This document shows, one piece after another, positions 51,131 through 60,639 of a DNA stretch of 64,000 bases. Position 1 is the stretch's first letter. The number at the start of each line of letters is the position of its first letter. The notes under the pieces were generated by a model, which was not told the origin of the DNA, searched no databases, and was given only the letters and a program-made list of their open reading frames with translations. Origin of the DNA: Macrostomum hystrix (taxonomy: Eukaryota > Platyhelminthes > Macrostomidae); NCBI GenBank assembly GCA_950097015.1, contig CATNEN010000034.1, positions 7,520,501-7,584,500 of the forward strand, written 5' to 3'. The position numbers were made by a program, and so were the translations under genes.

Positions 51131-52690
51131 TGGCCAAGAATTGATTCACAAGAACGTAGCGAGCCAGTTGGGAGTTGCGGCTCCTTATATTATCGCTCTG
51201 TTCTATTTGACCCTAGGGCTTAGGGCACGGCTGGGCCCCGCGGGCCAGCCACCTCAACCAGCACGCAAGCCACGCGTGACACTGGTAAACAACTCAGCTT
51301 TCACTAAGAACCGACAGACATAAACAATCGATGGTAGCAAAGCCATGATACAAAGTGGTGCAGAGTGAACGCATTGAATAACATTGAATAACATTCAAGA
51401 GTCCATTGAATAACATCACATCTCCCCTCTGAGTCTGTTTTCTCCCATCACAGCTGCAGTCTCTCAGGTGGGCCACGAGCTCTCAGAGGGTACCGCCGGG
51501 GAGTCGTAGCATCCCGACGCGCGTTGCTCTCTGGTCCGTCGGCGGGTTCAGGTGCCGCCTCGCCGATGGTGGCGCCGCTGGCGACAGTATCAGGAGTGGC
51601 GCGCGCACAGCCAGCTCCCAGGGTCGCGTCACTGCCGCCATCAGTCAGCGGCTGGCCGGCATCAGCGATGTCGAGGTCGAAGCCGTCAGCGCGGGCCGCC
51701 ACCAGCTGATCCGCATGCCGCATGTGCTGACCGCGCTGCGAGTCGACGATGTAGTTGCGGCTGCCAGCGCCCTTGATGACGCCCTCCGCCCAGCGCGGCG
51801 GGTCGCCGGCCCTCGCACCAGTGACGGTGCCAGTAGATCCAGGCGGCATCGGAGCCGCCGGCCGATGAGTAGTTGGCTGGGAGCGACGCCGCTGACGCTG
51901 TGCGGCATGTTGCGGTAGCCGAGCAGCAGTCGCTGGAGCTCGGGATCAGAATGACCGCTCTTGAGCAGATGCCGCTTTAGAACTTGGACGAAGCGCTCGG
52001 CTTGGCCATTCGTGGCAGGATGGAAAGGTGCCGAGAACACATGACGAATGCCATTGGCTCGGGTGAATTCGGCGAACTCGGCGGAGGCGAACTGCGGCCC
52101 GTTGTCGGACACCAGCGTGCGCGGAATGCCTTGGTGGGCCAAGATCTCCCGCAGACTCGCGATTGTGGCTGCCGCTGTGGTGCCGCGCATCCGCACGACC
52201 TCCGGCCACTTGCTGTGGGCGTCCACCACCACCAGGTACACATGACCGTCGACAGGCCCGGCGAAGTCGACATGCAGGCGCTCCCACGGCTCCAACGGGA
52301 ACGGCCACGGCTGCACGGGCGCCTTTGGCGGGTCGGGCTGGTTGAGCTGACAGGTCCTGCAGGTCTTTGTTGCAGCCTCCAAATCGCCGTCGATTCCTGG
52401 CCACCAGACGTAGCTGCGAGCTAGGGCGCGCATTGGATGCGCCTGGTGGAGCTCTTGGATCACGTGATCGCGCAGCGCCGCTGGTACTACGACTCTGGCG
52501 CCCCACAACACGCAGCCTTGGTCAACCGACAGCTCCGTCTGCCGCCGGGCGTAGTCGCTCAGCTCGGCGCCGATGGGCGCCCCAGTCTACAGGCAGCGTA
52601 GCACACGGCCCAGCGATGCGTCTGTCCGCGTGTGTCGCGCCACCGTCTGCGCCGTGACGGCCGATCCGGCCCCCTCGTCGAGTAGCAGCG
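51131..52690 (-). mobile_element. 3' part of a gypsy element (minus strand)
   Basis: On the minus strand, a pol end is followed by polypurine CAGAGGGGAGA and an LTR-like start TGTGATGTT at 51420, running left to an undetermined end. Upstream of integrase the element is cut at about 52690, where Maverick sequence begins. Confidence 0.65.
51448..52690 (-). pseudogene. gypsy integrase with linker and tail (minus strand)
   Basis: The pre-integrase linker is readable from about 52690 (TAQTVARHTRTDASLGRVLR), with an in-frame stop near 52590. Frame 52511-51645 has the zinc domain (ELHQAHPMRALARSYVWWPG, TCRTCQLNQ), the core (ERLHVDFAGPV, SKWPEVVRM, RTLVSDNGPQFAS, GQAERFVQVLK) and the PHSVSGVAPSQLLIGRRL segment. 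The C-terminal tail (WAEGVIKGAGSRNYIVDSQR, QHMRHADQLVAA) continues in frame 51849-51448 after a frameshift. All three acidic residues remain, but the gene is broken. Confidence 0.85.
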
Positions 52691-52697
52691 ATTCGAT

Positions 52698-53081
52698 GAA
52701 CTATCAGCAGCTGATCCGGCAGTACTCTGGAACTCGAAATGGAAGCGATAACTCTGCGCCCTATGGGTGCGGACGTTTTCCAGGGATCATGACATATCAA
52801 CCTCCTCCAGCAACTTCACCAGCACATGCATCTCAGTTGGCCTCGGCTGGCAAAAGCGTTAGCAAAAGAAGACAGTTGAATGCTAAAGTTTCTAGGAAAA
52901 AGAGAATACAGAAGACACCTCGCCAAAATGGCAAGAAGGGGAAAAATCAAGGAAACGGAAAAATGCAGGTAGAAAGAAACCTAAGAAAGGAGAGAGCAAA
53001 CCAAATAGCAAAACGGTAAGCAAGAGGAAGCGAAAAGTCAGCAAGAAAACGGTGAAGCGCGTGCTGGACTCTTTGTCGTAG
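52698..53081 (+). pseudogene. Maverick basic virion-type protein (frameshifted)
   Basis: Begins MNYQQLIRQYSGTRNGSDNS, then YGCGRFPGIMTYQPPPA. The second half is extremely Lys/Arg-rich, like DNA-condensing core proteins of adenovirus-type virions. In the first frame it reads to a stop at 53019, but from about 52945 the more protein-like basic sequence (KKPKKGESKPNS, KRKRKVSKKTVKRVLDSLS*) lies in another frame, ending 2 bp before the capsid ATG. The switch is at a GGGGAAAAA run. The role in genome packaging is inferred from composition and position. Confidence 0.6.
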
Positions 53082-53083
53082 AC

Positions 53084-54354
53084 ATGGCTTATGGATTCAA
53101 CCCAAGGCTCGATTTGTTCAAGGCTCCTGCGCTGCAGACTGCCATTGACAAATCCTCCTATGTCGATATTCACCCCGTGAACTCAACTGCTGCAAATGCA
53201 CCCATCGAATTCGACTGCCACCCATCAGCTGACGAATACACCGATCTATTGAATTCTTTCCTGTACATTCGCTGCCGCCTAGTCCGACTGGATGGGAGAA
53301 TGCTCTGAACGCTGAAGGAGAGCTGACAGAGCGCCGAGACGGTGATGTACACCCTGAAAACTTCGTCTTGTCTACGCTCTTCTCTGATTTCATTGTGAGC
53401 ATTAACCAGCGAGTTGTGTCCGGGGGAGACCAGCTCTATCCCTACCATGCCTATTTCAAAGCTCTCATGAGCTCATCAGACGCCCAGCAGCTGAAGTTCT
53501 ACCCCGCTGGATTCCTGGAGCCTGACTCCACTGCAGTGGCGCACATGGAGATCCACAGGCAGTCCCGCTGGGTGGAGTATGCCGGACCGTTGCTCAGCGA
53601 CATCTTCCAGTGCCCCATGTTCCTGCTGAACAACCTGCACCTGCACATCAAGTTGGTGCCCAGCGACGCTGCATTTGCCATCAGAACCCCGGTCACAAAC
53701 AACACAGCCTACTGCATGGAAATCTCCCACTGCATCCTTCATCTCCGCCGAGTCAAGGTGGCTTCTCACATCAGCCTAGCCCATGAGCAGGGACTGACCA
53801 ACCAGAATGCGCTCTATCCTATGGAGCGAGCCGAAATGCAGAACTGTATTCTGCCCCAGGGAATCCAGTCGAAGAACATTGAAGGCTTTACCCACGGAAA
53901 ACTCCCAAAGTTCATCATGCTGGCTTTCGTGAGCCACCGAGCCTTCAACGGGAATCATCACACCAGCCCCTTCGAGTTCCAGAGCTTCAACCTCAGCCAG
54001 CTAGCTCTAAAGAAAGGTGGGGAAACCATGTGCCACGGTGCATTCACACCCGAAAACAACTCATTTGTGCGAGAGTACTTGCACTACCTGAAAAGCTGCC
54101 AGTCTGCCAGCCCCACCAACTCGGTCCCTTGGATCCCCTATCAGATCTTCTCCAACGACAACACCGTGTTAGCGTTCGACCTCACACCCGAGGGAGCAGC
54201 CCTGTGGTACGGACAGACAGAGGGAAACCTGCGGCTGGAGATTCGGTTCCGACAGGCGCTTGACGAGACCGTGACTCTGATCGTCATGTGCCTGTATGAC
54301 TCTCTGATTGAAGTCACCAAGCATAGGGAAATTTTGCTAGATTTTTCATCATAA
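53084..54354 (+). pseudogene. Maverick major capsid protein (one frameshift)
   Basis: Frame 53084-53308 gives the N-terminus (MAYGFNPRLDLFKAPALQTA, APIEFDCHPSADEYTDLLNS, SFLYIRCRLVRLDG). The remainder is in frame from about 53296 to 54354 (VLSTLFSDFIVSINQRVVSG, SGDQLYPYHAYFKALMSSSD, FQSFNLSQLALKKGGET, SNDNTVLAFDLTPEGAALWY). A one-base change near 53295 (GGATGGGAGAAT) separates the two. The order matches the F54H12.2-like family, the Polinton double-jelly-roll capsid protein. About 420 residues in all. Because both parts are otherwise open, the break could be recent or an assembly error. Confidence 0.85.
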
Positions 54355-54356
54355 TT

Positions 54357-54827
54357 ATGAACACTTTTCAGGTGTTTAAACTTGCCAGAAGCTTTTTGCC
54401 CCCTAAAAAAGTATTTATTGTGTCTCTAAATTTGAATAGTTCTAATAATGCTGAAATAGAATTTCATTTGCGGAGTCACCTGAATGAGAAAACATATAAG
54501 AGCAAATTTATTTTCCTTTTGTTGCGTCACAGCTCCTTGTCAGGCCACTGGGTGGTTTGCGACGTCACTTGCGGGAATTCTGTGGAGCTTTTCAATTCCC
54601 TTGGCTGGGACTCGAAAACTTTAATGATTATTCATGATTTACTGAAAGTAGCCTTGGGTTCCCCGCTTCGTTTGAGCAGCAATGTGGATCGAATTCAAAG
54701 CTGTGACTCTGTCAAATGCGGCCTCTTCTGTCTTGATTTTACTTATCAGAAGTTCAGAAGTTTCAATTCAAACGGTCATTTAAGTGGGTGCTGCGACAGT
54801 TGCATGTACGGGAAAAGAGCCACCTAA
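54357..54827 (+). CDS. Maverick adenain-like cysteine protease
   Basis: 156 codons, starting 2 bp after the capsid stop. Adenovirus-protease layout: His64 in SGHWVVCD, an acidic position replaced by Asn80 (VELFNSLGW, where family members have Asp or Glu), oxyanion Gln114 and nucleophile Cys121 in KCGLFCLDF. The family matures capsid proteins during assembly. The Asn at the acid position may lower activity, although cysteine proteases can tolerate it. The frame is complete. Confidence 0.85.
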   Translation: MNTFQVFKLARSFLPPKKVFIVSLNLNSSNNAEIEFHLRSHLNEKTYKSKFIFLLLRHSSLSGHWVVCDVTCGNSVELFNSLGWDSKTLMIIHDLLKVALGSPLRLSSNVDRIQSCDSVKCGLFCLDFTYQKFRSFNSNGHLSGCCDSCMYGKRAT

Positions 54828-54964
54828 ATGACAGAATGCTTCGGCAGTTCGAAGGCAGCTTAAGAAAGTTCCGATAGTCGTCTCTCCAGCTTGGATAAAC
54901 CCCACTATGGAAAACTAGTGCGAAGAGAACCTGCTATGATGCCCGCCTGCGGCAGGGAAGCTGC

Positions 54965-55522
54965 ATGATTGTCAGCGGGCCAACCAATGCTGGCAAGACA
55001 ACCTTCATGAAGCAGCTAATTCAGTACAGGGATGTCATGTTTGATGTGAAGCCTGAGAGAGTCCTGTGGTACTATGGGGTTTCGCAGACATTGCACTCTG
55101 AGCTGAGCAGCCTGGGAGTGCACCTGCAGCAGGGATTCCCCAGCAACATTGAGGCGGCTCTAAGACCCAATGACCTGATTGTTTTTGATGATTTGATTGA
55201 AGAGACTTCTAACTCTGCTGCGATGCGAAATGTATTCACCGGAATCGCTCATCACTTACCCTGCTTTCTGGTAATGCTGACCCAGAATGTATTTTTTAAA
55301 GGAAAAGAGTTGCGAACGATGAGTCTGAATGCGATGTACTTTGTCATCATGAAGAACCCCAGAGACCAGCTGCAGATTGCAGCACTGGGCAGGCAGTGCT
55401 TTGCAGAGAAGCCCGGCAGGGGAGCTTACCTGCTTCTGGATTTCCACCCATCCACTCCCGATGAGCTGCGAGTGCGAGCCCGGATCCTGCCCAACCAGCG
55501 CCCCCACCTGGTTTATACCTAA
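54965..55522 (+). CDS. Maverick genome-packaging ATPase
   Basis: 185 codons from this ATG. The frame is open upstream to 54878 (LRQGSCMIVSGPT), so the true start may lie there or be lost. Walker A GPTNAGKT at residues 5-12, Walker B LIVFDDL at 71-77 and a sensor-like MLTQNVF near 108-114. This is the FtsK/HerA-superfamily (A32-type) ATPase that pumps DNA into capsids in Mavericks, adintoviruses and relatives. It ends PNQRPHLVYT*, the usual C-terminal form. The 137 bp between protease and ATPase hold no ORF. Confidence 0.85.
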   Translation: MIVSGPTNAGKTTFMKQLIQYRDVMFDVKPERVLWYYGVSQTLHSELSSLGVHLQQGFPSNIEAALRPNDLIVFDDLIEETSNSAAMRNVFTGIAHHLPCFLVMLTQNVFFKGKELRTMSLNAMYFVIMKNPRDQLQIAALGRQCFAEKPGRGAYLLLDFHPSTPDELRVRARILPNQRPHLVYT

Positions 55523-55561
55523 GAATGGCAAATACGCTGTTTTCCATATCTATACTCAACA

Positions 55562-55924
55562 ATGGACACGCTTTGTTTTCATGAAAGCATCTTTGCAATT
55601 CTTGCATCAGCGAAATATACTGTCAGCTTCAAGCGCTTGCTAATCAAGCACGGTCCGAAAGAAGTGCGAAGATTCCTTGTTGAAGCCTGTTACAACCTGT
55701 ACAGCCTGTTACAATTGGAAAACAACCTGACTTTCTCTCTTATTGAAAAGGCTGAGCTGGCAAAGTCCAAGCAGATTATTCGAAAAATCCCAGCTCAAAG
55801 AAAAGAAGCTGACTTGCTAAATTATAATTTCATAAAAATTCTGCCCACTCTGCTGAAGCTTGTGTATAGAAGAAAGAGGGAAAATGAACAAGTTCTCCGA
55901 GATGGTTCTGATTCCCAAGTCTGA
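55562..55924 (+). CDS. small conserved Maverick-type protein
   Basis: 120 codons with FKRLLIKHGPKEVRRFLVEA, CYNLYSLLQLENNLTFSLIE, a Lys-rich AELAKSKQIIRKIP and KILPTLLKLVYRRKRE. The pattern (K..LL.....E....L.E...N.......L.......L...K..L) resembles a short protein commonly found beside capsid genes of animal Mavericks; function unknown. Only the N-terminal part is matched here; the Gly/Ala-rich end seen at 7189-7533 is absent. An overlapping frame (MKASLQFLHQ, 55580) may hold the original start. Confidence 0.5.
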   Translation: MDTLCFHESIFAILASAKYTVSFKRLLIKHGPKEVRRFLVEACYNLYSLLQLENNLTFSLIEKAELAKSKQIIRKIPAQRKEADLLNYNFIKILPTLLKLVYRRKRENEQVLRDGSDSQV

Positions 55925-56562
55925 GTATGACATGCTAATGAGTAATGTGAAGCCCAATGAGTCTGCAGGAGACATTGCGGTAAAGCAGGCACAGATTAAA
56001 TGTGATGATATATTGTATGCCGACGATTGCCCAGACAATGTACCTGAACGCTATGAAAAGTTTGTTGTCCAAGCGCAAGCAAGTTGGAAAGGAGAGTGTA
56101 GCAGGAGAGAGTGAAGCGGCAAAGAAACAGAAAGCAGAGATGCTGCCGAGCAGCTGGGATGAAAAGATTGCCCAGTCCGTGCCCCAGAAATTCAAAACCA
56201 GGGTTCGCAGTCTATGGGCCATCCTATCAGCCAATCCGTCTCTGATCTGGGTGGGTGACAATGGGGAGACGGAAATTTCCGGCAAGTTAATCCCCTCATC
56301 GAACATCGTTGACTTGATTCAGCATGCGGTGAGGGATTCTGAAATGCGAAATAAACCAGCCGGGTGGGATGATTTCGTTTGCTTGCTGGGACGAAAGAGT
56401 TGCAATGTCCCAGTTTCAGCTATAGCAAAATCCCTCAGACAGAAAATATCTCTGCCAGCTACCAGTGAAGAGGTTGAAGTTGGAAAAGAACGACATGCAA
56501 CTAAGGGATTTGGGTGCAAGACAGCCTGGCTGAAGCTAGGTGAGCGAAAAAAAAGTATATAA
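55888..56562 (+). pseudogene. conserved Maverick-type hypothetical protein (one frameshift)
   Basis: N-terminus MNKFSEMVLIPKSEYDMLMS and DDILYADDCPDNVPERYEK in the 55860-56114 frame. After a one-base shift near 56062 it continues in the 56002-56562 frame with SKRKQVGKESVAGESEAAKK, a RSLWAILSANPSLIWVGDNG segment, ISGKLIPSSNIVDLIQHAV and KPAGWDDFVCLLGRKSCNVP. The S.....W...GE....GK.IP.SNI.DL pattern is shared by uncharacterised proteins of animal Mavericks and adintoviruses. Function unknown. Confidence 0.6.
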
Positions 56563-56612
56563 GAAAGCAGCGGGCTGATTCTAATGTCCAAGAATTCGAT
56601 TCATGACTGAAA

Positions 56613-57120
56613 ATGTACTACATCGACATCCAAAGCTTTCCATGTGACAGTGATTTCATTGTGAAGGAGATGGCAGTTGTAGAAGTTAGGTCAGGAAGCT
56701 ACCTCGTCACCCACCAAGTGTATGCGTCCCTTTGTTCCTGGGAGAGGAAACTTTCCTCTGGAATGCGAATTCGATACAGACGGCTCACACAGAAGCGGCA
56801 TAGGCTAAAGTGGACCGGTGGAACCCGACCTTACACGGAGTTGGCTGCTGACATCGGGAGAATTTCATGCCAGCCCACCTGGACATGTGGGGAGAATAAA
56901 CACGTGTATTTCTGACCCAGCTGCTGGGGAGGCAGGTGTACAACCTGGAGGATCTGGGATCGCCATCTAGCAAAACATCAGATACCGGCTGCGCCGTGAG
57001 AAACGCGCTTTTGTATTACAGCTGGCTGAAGCCAACATTTTGTAGCTTAATCAACAGCTTAAGAAGCAAGCAGTGCCCGTGGCACATGAGAATTTCAAAC
57101 TGCTCCTCCTGCACTAGAAG
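56613..57120 (+). pseudogene. Maverick-type conserved protein with IDIQxF N-terminus (frameshifted)
   Basis: MYYIDIQSFPCDSDFIVKEM at the N-terminus, LKWTGGTRPYTELAADIGR, then NKHVYF*; after a one-base shift near 56911 it continues as LTQLLGRQVYNLEDLGSPSS and CAVRNALLYYSWLKPTF. The arrangement resembles a widespread uncharacterised family of virus-like and retro-element neighbours whose first strand (IDxQGF...F..KE) looks RNase H-fold-like; the fold is inference. The end is unclear because frames change again near 57070. Confidence 0.5.
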
Positions 57121-57155
57121 CACGGGCAACTTCGCAAACAGCCGACGCATTAGAA

Positions 57156-57797
57156 ATGACTACTCAAGCAACAGCCCTGAGAGTGACCAACCTGGTTGGC
57201 GGTGTGGATCTGAGACTGGCCGGTGGCAGGGACGCCCAGCTTCCACTTCGGGAACTCACTCTCAGCATGGCTCACGTCATCTACCGACCCGTCTGGCCCC
57301 GAGTGCTCATCAAGAGGATGCGGAATCCGAGAGTGACACTGCTACTCTACCCCACTGGCCAACTGAGCATCTGTGGCGCCCGGAGCTACTCGGACTCAGT
57401 CAGGGGTGCCCGTCGCTTCGTGGCTATGCTGCATCGCAGAGTGCCGGCTCAACTGCTGCCTCGTCAAACTTTCAGTGTGAGGATTAAGACTATCACTGCG
57501 CATGGAAAACTTGCAATTCAAAATGTGCTAAATCTAACAAGTTTGTCACATCTGCTACCAAATGCTGAATATGAACCCGAATCATTTTCTGCTTTAATTT
57601 TCAAATTACGATTTTGCAAGTGTCTGCTTTTTCACAGTGGTTCGTTTGTTCTCAGTGGTGCCCGCTCTGTGACTGAGCTGCAAACAGATTTCACTCATTT
57701 GCAGACTGCTATCTCTGCTTTTACATACATGAACAACGGTTTTTTCAAAAGTAAAAAAAACGCAGGCGATTTAAAGACTTGGAAAGTTAATTGTTGA
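57156..57797 (+). CDS. TATA-binding-protein (TBP) homologue in a Maverick
   Basis: 213 codons, complete frame. Two imperfect repeats in the TBP saddle pattern: repeat 1 about 8-96 (LRVTNLVGGVDLRL, W47PRVLIKRMRNPRVTLLLY65, PTGQLSICGARS, GARRFVAMLHR) and repeat 2 about 104-190 (TFSVRIKTITAHGKLAI, EYEPESF144SALIFKL, CLLF159HSGSFVLSGARS). The four positions that insert phenylalanines into DNA in cellular TBPs are occupied by Trp47, Tyr65, Phe144 and Phe159. Repeat 2 lacks about two residues between its aromatics. Strongly diverged from host TBP; probable role is transcription of the element's own late genes (inference). Confidence 0.8.
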   Translation: MTTQATALRVTNLVGGVDLRLAGGRDAQLPLRELTLSMAHVIYRPVWPRVLIKRMRNPRVTLLLYPTGQLSICGARSYSDSVRGARRFVAMLHRRVPAQLLPRQTFSVRIKTITAHGKLAIQNVLNLTSLSHLLPNAEYEPESFSALIFKLRFCKCLLFHSGSFVLSGARSVTELQTDFTHLQTAISAFTYMNNGFFKSKKNAGDLKTWKVNC

Positions 57798-58303
57798 AAA
57801 AATAATTGAGTTTTCGACTTACTTTTTCGTTTTATTTGATAAAATCTTGAAAGAAATTAACTCCCAAAACTGCCAAATTATAAACAATGAATATAGCATG
57901 CGCATTAGGAAAGCAATTTTAACGTGACAACGGATAATGTTTTAGAGGCAATAAAGTGAAAAAAAACTAAAATATTTCCTTCACCAAAAAAAACTAAAAA
58001 CTAGATAAAGATGCAAAACTTTCACCGGCATTTCACAAAATGACCACAGAAAAATAGCAATGCATTCATTGTTGCTAACACGGGAAACAAATTCTAAAAC
58101 AGACTTTGGCAAACGTTTTAACATAACATAACATAAGAAAAGACAGTGTATGAAAAAAATCGAAATAGGGCGTTGAAGAGAATAAAAGTAGAAAAAACAC
58201 TGCAAAGGCGGAAGCAAAAATAAGTTGAAAAATAAATGAAGAAAAGATTTGCTTTATCTACGATCGAGTACACAAGAAAAAAATCAACAGTGCCATTTAA
58301 TTT
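57798..58303. other. AT-rich intergenic region between convergent genes
   Basis: Separates the + TBP-like gene from the - PolB. It contains AATAAA-type sequences on both strands (for example AATAAAGTG near 57950 and AATAAATG near 58231) that could end either transcript. No ORF is supported. Confidence 0.6.
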
Positions 58304-58545
58304 CTATCGGCGGATTCTCACAACTCGAGCCTCCTGCGTTTGATGACCGAACGACTGATTCAGAGCATAGTGTCCAAAGGGAAGACTCTGATTACTACTC
58401 AGCCACACTCGCTTGTCTTCCCAGATTGAAAGGCTCCGCTTACTCAGAATTGACGTGAAGACAGTGTGCTTCTTGGAGACAATTGTTGCCATGGCAACCG
58501 TCTGTTCTTTTTTAGAATTGAACGCGTCGACATCGACGCTCTTAA
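58304..58545 (-). pseudogene. Maverick PolB, C-terminal fragment
   Basis: The minus-strand frame ends in IVSKKHTVFTSILSKRSLS, IWEDKRVWLSSNQSLPFGHY and ...VVRIRR*. This KKHTVF...DKR.....LP(F/Y)GHY series is the conserved C-terminus of Polinton protein-primed DNA polymerases. It follows, with a gap, the exonuclease part at 58560-58896. Everything between ExoII and this tail (polymerase palm, with the SLYP and YGDTD-type motifs) is missing, so the junction near 58500-58560 is an internal deletion. Confidence 0.75.
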
Positions 58546-58559
58546 TGACAAATAGCGCT

Positions 58560-58896
58560 CGGAAATTTGTGGAAACACACTTAGTTTCCAATTTTCCATG
58601 CTCCCATGGGCAGTGGCAAGCAGAAGATGCAAATCCTAGCCACCCAAATTTTGGAAAATGACAGGCATAAACCTGCGCCTAAGCTGAGCTCGCATCTTAC
58701 AATTTTGGCATGCTGCACCTTTAAAAAGGCCTGTTAGATGGTCGTGGTCATAGTGTTTGTCAGTATTATTGATGAATAACTGATTGCAGTAGTGGCAAGA
58801 CTTCGCAGCAATAAAATTTACCAAGTCCGTGATTGACGACCTGTCAGCTGGTTGATGGCTATGCATCTGGTTCCAATGAAAAACTTCGCGGGCCAA
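58560..58896 (-). pseudogene. Maverick PolB, zinc/ExoII region with nonsense codon
   Basis: CHYCNQLFINNTDKHYDHDH, LTGLFKGAACQNCKMRAQLR and RFMPVIFQNLGG, then TAG at 58636, then DLHLLLATAHGSMENWKLSV and FPQISERYLSL in frame. In the family this is DHCHLTG...H..CN...F.PV.FHNL.GYD.H, so the stop replaces the Tyr of the ExoII GYD motif. Part of the same gene as 58960-59896. Confidence 0.75.
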
Positions 58897-58959
58897 GTTT
58901 TCGAGAGATTTTAGAAATCTAAAGATGCATTCATTTGGATCCGAATCGCAAAACGATTG

Positions 58960-59970
58960 TTACATGTCCTTTTTAGGCCTAAGTGCAGGTCCTAGCATGC
59001 CATCACTAGGTACCACAAGGTAAGCTGCGGCACAAGGCTCACGTTTGGCAATTAAATCGGGAGATTCAGTATTTTCGCGTAAAATAGCCTCCAGATCGGC
59101 ATAGACAACGTATGGTGGACTGATCGTGTTTTGAAAGTCTTTGAACTTGATTTCATTCTGTCCTGGAACAGGAAGCGTTTCCTTCACTGACTGCATCAAT
59201 TTTGCATTCAGTCTAGTGTTGTTGAAGTCTATCACTAGAGTAGAAAGAAGTCAAGCATGTTGTGCACCACTTTCTCATGGCAAGACCATTTCGACTGTTC
59301 ATCAGTCTGTCGAAATTGCTAATGGCGCACCAATTTTTCTCTCCGTAGCTGTCTTTGACGAGTAAAAGCAATAGATGGATTCGGTTACCTGCGTCATGCT
59401 TGAGACGACGGATAAGGCTTACGCTGCCTTGCTGCCATGAAAATGCTGAGATACAAATTTGCGGATTTATCACTTCAACACGATCAATATCGGCAACATC
59501 CATAGGCATTGAGACACGACTAAAGTCAAGCTCATGGATCCAATCATCGTAAGAAGAAATCTTACCAGGTGACTTTTTAACTTTTGGATACATGTGGTGC
59601 AGAGCAGCAAGACAAGCATACTTGAAACAGTCGTTGCCTGTGCTTGGTGGATTTATAACTGCGTTTTTGTTTTTCAGACTTGCAGGAAGATTGAATCTTA
59701 CGGCTCTGCCGCGGTGAAATCGAATTGGATTGTACTCGTGCTTAGCTAAGCTAATGTCAATAAAATTAATTGGACGAATTGTCCAGCCACTGCCATTAGT
59801 ATTGAGCATGCTGCAGATTTTCTCAAATTCTTGCTCCTGTCCACTGAGCCAATCATTTAGGTGTTCCACGACATCGCTCTGATCAATAGCTTGCATCTTA
59901 CAGCTTATCCATTTATCTTCTTCAGCTAGCCTCTCTCCATCTTTTATCTCTCCATATGGACATTCGCCTT
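58960..59970 (-). pseudogene. Maverick PolB, N-terminal and ExoI region
   Basis: Frame 59896-59213 (open upstream to about 59975 through DSAEGECPYGEIKDGERLAE) reads SGWTIRPINFIDISLAKHEY, NPIRFHRGRAVRFNLPASLK, KNAVINPPSTGNDCFKYACL and CTTCLTSFYSSDRLQQH. Frame 59235-58960 continues with LPVPGQNEIKFKDFQNTISP and PYVVYADLEAIL, the ExoI D.E motif. These are N-terminal landmarks of Polinton pPolB. Frameshifts lie near 59225 and 58955. The upstream exons at 60145-62354 appear to belong to the same transcript. Confidence 0.8.
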
Positions 59971-60145
59971 CAGCTGAATCTTGTAATGATGCCTTGAAGT
60001 TCTAATTTTAGCGCGTCAATTATTAGATGCCGAGCTTGGGCAAAGAATTCAGATGGTAGAGTGTCGGAATGGCTTGGTCTTAGTATTAGGAGTTCTAGTG
60101 TCTGGTCATGGGCTTCTGCAACTCTGGTGAGACTGACTGCCTGGC
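59971..60145 (-). CDS. candidate internal exon C joined to PolB
   Basis: Starts after a CACACATTTTAG acceptor at 60145. Reads QAVSLTRVAEAHDQTLELLI, LRPSHSDTLPSEFFAQARHL and IIDALKLEL. One frame change near 59995 leads into the PolB N-terminal frame. The exon begins with two leftover bases, which complements the one base left by exon B. Confidence 0.6.
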
Positions 60146-60639
60146 CTAAAATGTGTGTTTTTTAAAAAGAATTTATTAGCTCATGTGTATTGGTTAATAC
60201 TAGTCGAATACAATATACTCGTAACTTAGCCTTTGTCTGATAAATATTCTCAACTTCAAAAACCTTCTATAAACAACCATTTGGGTTAATAAGAATAGTT
60301 CGATGGTTTTAGCAACACTAGTTAAATTAATGCAGTAACTCGTATATTTGTTTCTTTGTCGATTTTTTTTCTTAATATTCTTATTTTTCTGGTTATATCG
60401 AAACTGATTAAATTAGGGTGAAATAGAAGCGGCATAAAATGTGTCTCTTTTTAGTGGTTACAGAAATTCGTTCCTTAGGCATGTGACCCACATTCTCCTT
60501 GCTAAATTGCAGTCAACATTTGTGTTTTTGCTTGCTGTTTTATGACTCGACTGTCCAAAATCAACTGCTGTTTGAAAAGTCCAGATCTCAATGTCTGCTG
60601 CTCTGGGGTTTATTTGAGCAATGCTACATGCTATCTCAC

